Origin: Planoprotostelium fungivorum
Taxonomy: Eukaryota > Evosea > Variosea > Cavosteliida > Cavosteliaceae
Reading direction: 5' to 3'
DNA length: 64,000 nucleotides
NCBI GenBank assembly: GCA_003024175.1
Contig: MDYQ01000016.1
Location: forward strand, 62,001-126,000
Of the stretch, positions 10,447-21,100 are shown piece by piece; the first letter of the stretch is position 1, and the number at the start of each line of letters is the position of its first letter. Both the position numbers and the translations under genes were made by a program. Under the pieces are notes generated by a model. The model made no database searches and was not told where the DNA came from. It saw nothing but the letters and a program-made list of their open reading frames with translations.

Positions 10447-12740
10447 ATGCCAACTGAAAGACAGTTACTGGTACACTCTCTGAAATTCTTAGGTTATATT
10501 GGTGATCTAAGAAAAGGAAAACAAAGTGACTTTGAGAAGCTTCTCAAGGAACATCAAAATGCATCTAAGCTTGGTTTTCAGTATGCTCAATGGGATCTGC
10601 AGACTTTACAGCAATATATGTCTAGCAGACATCAACAGCTACACAGGAATCTCAAGAAGGTATTTACAGCAATCAGGTTTTTGATCAGAATAAAACCTAA
10701 GACCACTCTACTGACAGCAGGTGTAGCTAGTCAATATGATTACTCATTCTTACCAGACACATGGTTCTCCCAGTCAGTGTCAGCTGTGGCCCAAATCTGC
10801 TCAAAAATAGATGCTGTCCTACCTGTTGTACTTGAATCCTACCCTTTTTACTTTAAGATTGAATTGAACTGTACATTAGTTAACATTGAGGATGGAACAA
10901 CTATAGATAAAACATATATGTTCCCTGCAGATCATGCCATCAAAATATCATCTATCAAACACATCAGTGATCTCAACAACACTCTACAATTGTGAATACA
11001 AAATTCTTTTGCTGCTGATGATTCTGTACCTGACACTAAACACAGAGTACATAAATTCATTGCTTTCAAACTTAAGCTAGCTAAATCTCAGAAAGGTGGA
11101 TGCAAAGGGTATGCAGTGGATTTGGGTCTTAAAAACAAAAGGTGTCTGAAGAATCCTGATCTCAAAGACAACCTCTGCTTTTGGAGAAGTATTGCAATTG
11201 CTTTGTATGAATCTTCTTGCCAAGGAATACAACAGGCTAATAGTAAACAGCAGAGAGAGAAAGCTATTGCTTTAAGAGATCAATATTTTGCTCAATGTGG
11301 TCAAAACATCTCAGATCATGTACAAGTGTCTGATCTCCCTGATATCTGCCAGCTACTCAATCTAGGTCTTACAGTATACACACTTGACAGTAACTTTAAC
11401 AGTTTGAAATTATATGAATCGGTATTCAAGGCTCTCCAATCTGTCTGCATCTGGATCAGGCGAAGAACCACTATATGTTACTGAGGATACTTGTAGGATA
11501 TGCAGAAACAATCATTTGTGATAAGTGTAAGAAAGTTTTTGCACTATAAATATCATAATCACATGGCCAAACATCAGAAAGATTAAAATAGTAGCAAGGT
11601 GCTTGTATTTAAAGACAAACCTATTCAGAGCTCTACCTCTCTGTACAAACAATCATTTGGCATAGAGCTTGTTAGAACTCTACTTCTAGCTTATGAAGAA
11701 GATAAAAAATAATCAATTAAACCAAAAGACTACATACACTCATAGCCTCATGAACCTATAGGAGTTGTGATGCTGGCAGGTGGGTGCTTAGATGATCAAA
11801 CAAGAGACCTTGAATATGAATACTGTGGGCCAGATGCAGGACACTTTGTAGATCATTTGAACACAATACATGATTCACTGACAGGCTTACTAAAGACACA
11901 CTTCTGGAAACACCATAGTAAGCAAATGGCTGTTATAGAATCCCAGAAATGCACTGCCAATACACTTTACAGCATAGGTCATGGTGTAAAGAAATAACTC
12001 CAAGATAGAGTATATTGTGCAAATCTACTAGATGTGTTGAGAAATGTCAGCAAGCAACAACAACAATTTCTCTACAACCAAAGGTATATATGGTGTCATA
12101 CATAAGCTCAACCAAGTGCAAGATCCATATCAATTCACTGGATTTGTCAGGTGCAGTCTATATTGCTTTAGGAGCAGAGAGAGCTCACTAAGAACTTCCC
12201 ACCTCTGGCAGAAAAATTACAACTAGATGAGTCAGTACAAGTGTCAGGTAACACATGGGTTATCTTAGATCTCAACTAAAAACCAAACACAACAAGACCA
12301 CCCTGCAGGCAGAGAAATTAATGAACAATTTGTTTCCAAAAGACAATTATTGCATATATTCAGAGACCTTAAAATACCTACTGGAGAACAACCTATGCTG
12401 TGTAAATGATACATGAGGTAATTGAACAGCCCATAGACTATGTACTAAGGGGTTATGTACAGGACATGAAAGCTAACAGACAATAGGCAAAAGATGGAAT
12501 CTACCAGGGTAAGAAGACATCAGATGATAACTTGGTCACAAAAAGCAGTTCTGAAAAGGAATTCTTCAAGCTTATGGTGAACAGTGGTTTTGGAAAGATG
12601 CTGCAATCTGATGACAAATACAACAAATCACTTCTTATACAATCATCTGAGTCCTTCATGAAGCAAACTATAGGTAGAGCAATGACAGAAAGACAAATAT
12701 CGGACCATTGAGAAAAAACAAGAACGCGTAGGAATCAGCA
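10447..12740 (+). pseudogene. Polinton-type family B DNA polymerase region (fossil)
   Basis: A series of plus-strand open pieces. The first (10447-10995) is an N-terminal element protein or polymerase N-terminal region. The piece from 11116 resembles the N-terminal part of Polinton polymerases, followed by a Cys/His segment (CDKCKKVF). A piece near 12560 carries KLMVNSGFGKML, the KxxxNSxYG-like block of family B polymerases. It is broken in many places and not functional. Confidence 0.55.
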
Positions 12741-12749
12741 AATGCCAAA

Positions 12750-15006
12750 GTGGATGTAATTAATAAAGATGGTACAATCTTGTTGAGTTATTATGCAGAA
12801 TTGGTGAAACAAGATGCAAATAAAAGATAATTTCAACAAAGTATATATGCTTTATCTAGAAATCTTTGTGTCTCAGCCAGGCAATGTGAATTGTCAATTC
12901 GACCATGTGTTGACAATACTTTCAAGTAATTGAGCGGTCGATTGTTAAAATTGACTGTAATTCACATGTCTGCTTTCTTTTGATAGAGAACATACAACAA
13001 AAAAGGACATAACTTCACAACAATACCTGCAAAAAAATGTAGAAAATTACTGAAAATCGAGCTGTCCGTGCACGCGCGGTGAGCAATTATTTCTGAATTT
13101 TCTGAGTTTTTTTAATATTTTTTTAAAATTTTAACATCAACATTATAACTGTAACAAGACCGCGCATGTGCGGTCTATTGTATTTGTAAACAAGCTCTGA
13201 TGTGACCGTGAAAATCATAAGACACATGTACATCATCATTGCAATTAAAGTTGTCTGTCAGATGTTGCATCACTCCATAACATATTTCAATTACAACAGA
13301 ATATGGCTTTGCAAAATGCAAGATTGCAAAAAAATCACAAGAGGACAGCAAGTGGTTGCAAAAAAAGGTGCTTGTTTTTTGCCTCTATTGGGTTTGTATA
13401 TTCTTGTTTTTTTTCAATGGTCCGATAAATGTAATATGAAGGTACAAAACATGTAGGATCTGCAATCCTATCATGGAGTAAGGTGTTAATGTTACACACC
13501 TTGAAACTATAGACATGCAGTGTGACAATTGCCCCTACATACCTCCTCATTTCCCCAAACTGCCTCGTCCTGCAGAACCTAAACCTAAACCTTATCAAGT
13601 AACTTGCAATCCACCTGGTTCTATCTACTCTTCCTGAGTATCAAGGCTAGTCTTGAGTATCCTACATAAACTCCTCACTCAAAACGTTCATCTCTTGTCT
13701 CCAGATCCTTTCTGCCAGGGCGTTAGGGCTGTTTCTCGAAAATTTTTGTTTTCGGAATTTGCATCTGCAAACCGCACTTTGCGACCGTTGTGATCAGATC
13801 CTGCTTCAATTTCCTGAGGTCTTGCACGCAAACAGGTAGTCATCCAATACGCCACTTACGTCATTGTCTTCCATGTTCAACAAGTCAGGTTTCTTTTCAG
13901 GTCTTTGCTCTGTTGTTTGCTGAATTGTTATAGTCTTCCTTTCAAACGCATCACAGCTAACATCAACTTACTTTGGTTCCTCTCTCACGGTGAGTCCCAA
14001 TCTTTATTCTCCATATTTTTGTTGCAGTGTCTCCAGGACCTCTACAGGGCTTCAAATGACTGCAAAAAAAAATAAAGGTAAAATCACAAAGTCATCCATT
14101 CCACACAGATGGAGAGAGCTCTCTCATGATTTAGTTTCCTGCCTTTTCAGACACACTAGTAATGATGAGGTGTTTGCTTCTCAATTTTGAGCCCCAATTG
14201 TACAAATCTTTCATTGAAGGCCTGGATTAAAATCATTTGTTTTGCAATAAACTGGTCCTTATTTTCCAATGCCTTTTGCATCTCTTCCAGCTGAAGCTCT
14301 CTTGTTTTTGCATTCTATTTGTACCCTTTCCATTTCTGTCTTGTACTTTTTCTCTTTCTCCTCCAGCAATTCCTGTAGCTGAGGTCCTTAGACCCTGTAG
14401 AATGATAAAGAAGAGTGATGACTGCTGGTTGCTTCCTACGTGGAAGACTTGAGAAGTGATTTTATTGTGTTCTATCGTTCATTCTTAAACGTAGAAATCT
14501 CCAATAAAAGTCATGAAAAAGAGCCAGTGAAATGTTTCCGTGAAAAGGGCGTGTTTCTTGAAAGTCAGAAATTCAGGGAAACTCCAGCTGTTGTAATTGG
14601 GGCAATTATTTGGTGTGTCCGTGATCTCTCACAGACTTGGTCTTATGTCCAACAGTAGTCACAACAGTAGCCTTTCTTCATATCTCTTGTTGTTCATCTT
14701 CATACACTGCTTCTTGTTATTGTATGATGCTAGCTCCTTCTCAAATAATCCATTTAAGTTATCAGATTCTTCATTCAGTTCATACTTATTGCCTCTAATC
14801 TTTGTATTCTGTATCCTGAGCTTTAAGCAGTCAACAATGCTTTGTGGAAGCTGAGAGACTAAATCATTGTATGCAGAACTCCACCATTGGGTCATAGTAA
14901 AATGTAGCAATACAATAGTAAATGTAGTAATTTGGATGAGTAAATTAATAGTAGATAAACAGTAATAATAGTAAAATTGATAAGTTGAAAATGGTGTCTT
15001 ATAGAA
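12750..15006. other. AT-rich repeat-like region without a recognisable gene
   Basis: More than 2 kb with only short open frames and a composition like the fossils to its left. An 18-bp hairpin (GACCGC-6 nt-GCGGTC) lies at 13158-13175. A related inverted GC-rich block about 80 bp to its left (near 13069-13079) suggests the ends of a small element. A run near 14930-14980 is dominated by short AATAGTA-like repeats. A Lys/Asn-rich minus-strand frame at 14659-14910 has no recognised family. Confidence 0.5.
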
Positions 15007-15375
15007 GGGTGGTGGCTAAGAGGCAGGAATTATACGCAACATTTTCTAAATCGCATTTTGGCCTCTGAACACTATAGTATGATGCATTGTGCTCTGAAAG
15101 TACTCTATGTGCTGTTGGATTGATTTTTTGAAAAGTTTTTTGGTACTCTTGGTGATGATTTTTACAAAAAGCTAAACAGCAGAAGCAATTTAGCTCTGAT
15201 ACTGGGAGTGCTTAAGCGATATTGCTCTGCAGAGGAATCAGATGATCCATACACTATGCACTTATGGTCACAGATTGATCCCATAGTTGTTGATAAAGCT
15301 AAAGCAATTTAGCTGAAATGATGAACGCGATTTAGCCCAATGTTGCGTATAAACCCTGCCTCTTAGCCACCACCC
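15007..15375. mobile_element. MITE-like non-autonomous DNA transposon, about 369 bp
   Basis: Both ends carry the same roughly 49-bp sequence in inverted orientation: left 15007-15055, right 15327-15375. The outer core GGGTGGTGGCTAAGAGGCAG is perfect on both sides, and TATACGCAACATT and CTAAATCGC recur further in, with about five differences and a one-base indel in between. There is no coding capacity inside. It abuts the retroelement fragment on the right and AT-rich sequence on the left. Superfamily not determined; no clear target-site duplication seen. Confidence 0.8.
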
Positions 15376-16392
15376 CCCAATCGGACGGTCAGACAGAATG
15401 GGTCAATTCCGTGTTAAACCAGTATCTACGAGTGTACTGCTCCTATTTACAAGACGATTGAGTCCCTTTACTGGCAACGGCAGAGTTTGCATACAACAAC
15501 TCGGTACACACGGCAACCGGAGTTACACCGTTCTTTGCAAACCAAGGGTTACACCCAAACACGGGAAGAGGATCTTGCAGTGTATCTGACGATCCTAATT
15601 TGTTGGCAGTCAAGTTGAAAGAGTACTCCAAATTCCTTCGCACAAACCTTGAAGAGGCTAGACAGGACATGAAGAGGTTTGCTGACCGACATCGCTCAGC
15701 AGCCCCGATCTATCAACCAGGGGACAAAGTTCTTCTATCAACGAAGAATTTTGGGACCTCACGTCCAAAGCCAAAATGGGCGGACAAATGGATCGGTCCT
15801 TATCGCATCTTAAAGGAAGCACACCCTGGATCATCCTCTTACGTATTGAGTTTACCCCCTTCCATCAAGATATACCCGGTATTTCACACCTCACTTCTCA
15901 CGCCGTACGTGGAGAACACATTGATAGGTCGAAAGAGACCAGCTCCACCTCCTGTCGTAATTGACGGTGAACAAGAGTACGAGGTTGAGGCGATCTTGGA
16001 TGTACGGAAGCGATATGGGAAGACCCAATATCTCGTAAGCTGGAAAGGTTATGGCCCAGAGGAGAATTTGTGGTTACCTGAGAACAACCTGTCTAATAGC
16101 CCGGACCTGGTGGCAGATTTCAAGGCAAGGACCGCTCGCGTCACCACATCCAAGAGGAAGCGCAAGAACTGATCCGCTGGATCAAGGGGACAATGTTATG
16201 ACGCTACGTTGTAGAGAAGGAATATCGACGAGAAAAGGAATTGATTTAACGGTCTACAATTGTATTGTGTAATAAAAAGGGATTGTTCGAAGCCCCTCTG
16301 CAAGTAGAGAGGTCTCGTACATCACCATCAAGTCCATCATCTGCATCCATCCTTTACCCCAACGTCAAGTGTGAGATAATCCTTTCATAACA
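15376..16392 (+). mobile_element. Ty3/gypsy chromovirus, 3' part with LTR (fossil)
   Basis: Begins inside the integrase core ([16 protein letters not shown]), continues with the integrase C-terminal region (QPGDKVLLSTKNF, WIGPYRI, PVFHTSLL) and ends in a chromodomain (YEVEAILDVRKRYGKTQYLV, WKGYGPEENLWLPENNL), which marks the chromovirus branch and targets heterochromatin in relatives. The LTR follows at 16194. Only the 3' part of the element is present. LTR similarity to the copy at 7598 (about 97%) suggests a young family. Confidence 0.88.
16194..16392 (+). repeat. 3' LTR of the chromovirus, 199 bp
   Basis: Starts TGTTATGACGC about 20 bp after the chromodomain frame ends and finishes TCATAACA. 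Same length as the LTR at 7598-7796, about five differences. It contains AATAAA-like sequence, probably the retroelement polyadenylation signal. Confidence 0.9.
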
Positions 16393-16791
16393 CCTCTCAA
16401 TCTTTGGCCACTAAGATGCAACTCTCCATTCTTGGCCATCCTTCTTGACAAGTGCAGGAGAGCTGGGGCTCCAACATGCACTGCTGTTGTTGTCCCTCCC
16501 AAAAGAAGATGAATTCCAGATGTGTGCGCTGGTGATCTACACCTGTTGATGTTTGCCACCGGCTCAACCAAAGATGCATAAACGTCACAAATTCTGACAA
16601 CCTGAGTGCTAGGGTGTTCCAATCAATTGGTCTTCTGGGAATCACATTGGAACCACATTGTAGTGGGTAATAGGATTGCTATTACTTTGCCAGGAAGCCA
16701 AGCAGTGGACAACCTCTCGCATCACACTCTGTGAGCTGATTGAGATGAGCAACGTGAAGCCCCTGAAAAACAGAGGAGGAAACAGAGAGAT
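16393..16791. other. Unassigned stretch right of the LTR
   Basis: Two overlapping minus-strand frames of 82-85 codons occupy 16397-16645, but neither resembles a known protein and there is no supporting structure. The part nearest 16791 is probably the 3' untranslated region of the dehydrogenase gene. The rest may be an older repeat into which the retroelement inserted. Confidence 0.4.
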
Positions 16792-17909
16792 TTATAATTT
16801 CAAAGTTGAACAAGATTCTTGCATGTACTTTTCAATCACCTTCTTCTCTGTTGCAACAAAGTGTGGTCTCTTCACCATCATATTGCTCCAATATTCTCCG
16901 CTGATCTTCCCTGCCTCCAGACTGGTTGCCACTGCATCACTCTTCAGGATGATCCGTGCTATCCAACTCACCATGTACAGTTGTAGATGCTCCATGTTGT
17001 ACGTCCCTCAGCACAGTTTGGAATGCAGGTCTGAATAACAGTTGTACCATCTTTGGAAACTTCCACAAGAATTCAGTGTCCACGGTTCCAGGGTGAACTG
17101 CATTGAAGATGATGTCGGGAGAGTGTCTCTTATTCAGGTACCTGTTTGTCTCAGGTCTGTTTGGTGAATCGTCTCTCACTTTACAAACAAGATGTTCATC
17201 ATCTTTGTGTTTCCGTACTGCTGAGCGGTGTTGATGTCGCCCGATTCCATCTTGGTAAGAGAATGCTCAGTGGCCATGAAGTGAGCCAGAGAGGAAAGGA
17301 CTACCACTCTGGCAGGCTCTCCTTTCTTCGAGGCTGCTTTCAAGTTGGGCGAGAGTCTTTCAAAGAGAAGGTGATGGCCGAGATGATTCGATTGGTACCT
17401 TCTTGAATCAGACGATCTCTTCCTGAATGAGTAATCTCCTCACATGGAGTCGTAACCATCGACTGTCTTGCTTCCTGGTTTGTAGTTACCCACACCTGCG
17501 TTGAGAATGAGGACGTCAATAGTCTTCTCTTTCTCTTTCAGGAGAGTGGCTGCCTTATCTACGGAGGTGAAGGACTCCAGATCTAAGGGGATGCACTCGA
17601 AACATGATAGTCCGGTGGATTCTTGCAGTTCTTTGATTGCCTTCCTTCCCCTCTCTTCATTTCTGGACGTGATGTATATCTTCTTTGGGTTCATCAGACC
17701 AATCTGACGAGCCGTCTCTTTTCCAAGACCTATTCATGATCAACGTTTATACTCTGTCTAATCATGATCTCACCTGTGTTCCCACCCGTTATCACAAAGA
17801 CTTTTCCTGACTGATCTATCTTTCTTGCAATGATGTTTTTGTGATATATCTCTGTGAGGATCTCATAGAAGAAGAGAAAGAAGTAGCATACGTTCTCCAG
17901 CAGACCCAT
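16792..17909 (-). CDS. Short-chain dehydrogenase, retinol-dehydrogenase-like, membrane-anchored
   Basis: NAD(P)-dependent oxidoreductase of the classical SDR family, closest in style to animal retinol dehydrogenases and plant protochlorophyllide-type SDRs. The chosen start gives a hydrophobic N-terminus (MGLLENVCYFFLFFYEIL), a likely ER or lipid-droplet anchor. The cofactor motif TGGNTG is split by an intron from LGKETARQIG. NAG appears in LILNAGVG. The catalytic YxxxK is QYGNTK near 17210. HPGTVDTEF follows in the C-terminal part, and a last exon ends near KYMQESCSTLKL. An upstream in-frame ATG at 18032 would add 41 residues. Substrate cannot be told from sequence. Confidence 0.88.
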
Positions 17910-18190
17910 CTTACGTGTCGATTGCGATGACCGTTTCTCTCCAAAATCTGCCGACCTCTCTACACAACGGAGATACTCCGCGAAATCCGAGTGGGCTTTT
18001 GTAATTTGCATACAAGGGCCTCTATATTCCATACGCTATTTGTATTGCAACACATATCGTGCGATGTCTTACATGAGACGACCGAATGTATTAATACACT
18101 GACCTCAGTGACTTATTCGGCTGGTGTCTCTTTTTTGAAATGTGACAGTGGAATATTTCTACTCGTCCAGATTTTGCACAGCGCATCGAC

Positions 18191-21100
18191 ATGAAAACAG
18201 TTCTTTGGCGAAGCCTCCTGTTCAGTCTTCTCCTTCTGTCGTGTTCGGCGACTCAGCTCTCGGCCTTTCAAGCCTTCTATCAGTCAGCTGGGGGTGAATC
18301 ATTTCAATTATCATCCGAAACACGACTGAAGACTAAGGTTCTCAATGGTTCAATTCTACTGGTTGGAGCGACGGAGTCGTATGTAATTTCCATGGTGTCA
18401 GCTGCACGTCCGATAATCAGGTCGTCTCCATCTCCTTAGCAGGCAACAATCTGAGTGGGACGATAGACCCCGAGTGGTTCACAGAAATCACATCAATTCA
18501 GAAGATAGACCTCTCTCGCAATTCATTGTCGGGTGATGTGCCGAATGGCTTCTCCGGATTATCATCTCTTCGGTGTGTTCTCAACGAATGACTTTGTCAC
18601 ACTGGATGATAATAGTCTTCGCAGAGAGTTGGATCTGTCCGAGAATGGGTTCATCAGTGTGGCGAACCTCTCTTCGGTGCCACTGCAGACCTTGAGTGTG
18701 GGGAACAACCCTCTCTCCACTTCGTTTCTTCTCCTCTCCGTCTTACTGCCACCCTCTCTCAAGATGCTCAACATCAGTTTCTGTCAGCTCTACGGTCCCA
18801 TGGATCCCCTAACCTCCTTCCGATCCATCATGTAACAATTTTATCCTCTCTTTCTCTTCTGATCGATTCACAGAAGATTAGACGCCTCGAACAATGGAGC
18901 GTCGAGCATCTTGAGTGATGCGTCCTCTCTCACGTACCTGACCTTTGTCAATTTCTCGAGTAATTCGGCCCTGGGGAATCTGAGTGCATTCTCCAGCAAC
19001 AGGTGTGATCTCATCAAACGCAGAATCTGAGATGAGAAGATTTCTACGGGTGATCGATGTGGGAAGGAACAAGATCGTCGGTGACCTCAACTCGTTCAGT
19101 CAACTCCTCTCCTTGGAATATCTTCAGCTTACTTCCAACCTCATCCACAGGTGACACAAGTTCAATCATGTCACCACTGAATCAGACAGTACGATTCCCT
19201 CTTTCATTGGAGAACTAGACAACATCACGTTCATCGACATCGGTATTTCTCTTTCATTTCGTTTCTGTTTACCATCAGCTCATCCTTCACCTGAGTGACG
19301 ATCAGGATTGAACGAAATGTACGGATATCTACCAGATAATATCGCCGTGCATCAGAAGGTGCGAAGGATTACACGTTGAATCCTGACCCTCTCAGATCTC
19401 CATCTTGATTCTCTCCTTCACTCTCCTGAGTGGTCCATTTCCTTATCACTGGGACATGCCCTCCCTCTTCATCCTCTCCGCAGGGTGAATCCTCTCGTGT
19501 CTCATCCAAAACGGCTGATCAAAATACAGTACCTGTCAATTCAACGGAACCATCCCTCCATCCATGTGGAGGCTGCCCAATCTGAGAGTGTTGGTCACGG
19601 CCGCAAATCAGGTGACGAGATGTCATTTCATCGCCCTGAAAGATGTAGATCACGGGAGAATTACCTCGAGATATCTCCACCCTGCCCTCTCTTGCGGTGA
19701 GTGGAATGATATGTTCGAGAGGTCACCTGTGATGTAGGAGATCTACGTGACATCGAATCATCACACGGGAAATTTACCCCAGATCTATCCCCCGAATCTG
19801 GCTCGATTGGACGCTGATTACAATCAATTCACCGGTGAGTGGGTAGACATCGATATAACAGTATGGGATGGGATATCGATGTATACACAGGAAGTCTCCC
19901 AGTGTCTCTGTGTGGGCTGAGACGACTCTATGAGATCGACGTGACATCGAATGCACTCGATTCGAGTGTCCCTGATTGTATTGGAACGATGAACTCCTTG
20001 GTCTATCTTAAACTGGGATACAATCAATTCACGGGATTTCCATCCACCTTCAATTTACCCCTCTTGTCCACTCTACAACTCAACAACAATCTCATGTCAG
20101 GCAATGCCACTCGTCTCTTCTATTTTCCCAATCTGAAGGTATGACATCATCCTTCGTCACCACTCATCCATACAGATCATGGACATATCCTTCAACTCCT
20201 TCTCAGGTGGTCTGCACTGATGAAATGCGAGGAATGACTCGATGTAGGGATGATACCAAATGACGTCAATGGAATGACTCAGCTGAACGAGCTGACCATC
20301 ACAGAGAATCTGATGTCCGGGGTCATACCTGTCACATCGTTTGGGAAGATGACGTCACTGAAGAAATTGGTTCTCTCCTACAACAATCTGACGGGTGGGC
20401 ATCTACAACGATGACGTCATCTTGACGAGTGCAGGGGCGGTACCTTGCTTCGGCAGTTCGATACAGTATCTGGACGTATCTCGCAACTCGCTCACCTCTC
20501 TGAACGTTCGATGCTTTCAGACGAGCTTCTCCATGACTTATCTGGACATCTCTTACAATCAGATCTCCTCCTCCATCCCATTCGGTCCCGCATCTTTGAA
20601 TCTCCAGGTGATCATCCATCTACAACGATCCGTGGTGAAGGGTGACACGTGGATAGACCCTGAAGATGTCGAACAATCTCATCTTTGGATGGATTGTATC
20701 GGGTTCAAGCTTCAGAGAGTATCTGAAGGGACTGACCTATCTCGATGTATCTAACAATCTCCTCTCTGGGAGTGTGTCCTTTGGTCTGTCTCAGTGCAAA
20801 CATCTTCAGTACGTCAATCTCAGCCGTAATTCTTTCACCGGTGGGTTCTTCTCTCCTTCTCACTCGACTCATCCGTTCAGGCTTCTTTCCTTCCATCATC
20901 ACCCCCGACTTGACTTCCATCGATGTCTCTTATAATTATCTCGGTGATTCTCCCTTCTCTCTTCTCTTCTCTCTTCTCTCTTCTTTCCTCTTCTCTCTCT
21001 TCTCTTCTCTTTCTTCTCTTCTTCTCCCTCTTGTGACATTTCAATAGAGGGAGCTCTACCTGAATCGTGGTCGAAGAATCTGGAATACCTTTCGGTTAGC

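Larger units (their letters stand above)
7300..12750. mobile_element. Fossil Polinton/Maverick-type element, several partial copies
   Basis: AT-rich block unlike the surrounding host genes. It holds pieces of a retroviral-type (rve) integrase on the minus strand and pieces of a family B, protein-primed type DNA polymerase on the plus strand, a pairing that points to Polintons. A further plus-strand element protein of unknown role is present in two copies. No capsid gene, protease or packaging ATPase was recognised. The element is broken, with many interruptions in the polymerase part. Copies are very similar to each other, so activity was probably recent. Three single N bases (7954, 9228, 9720) sit at copy boundaries and make the copy order doubtful. 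Confidence 0.65.
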
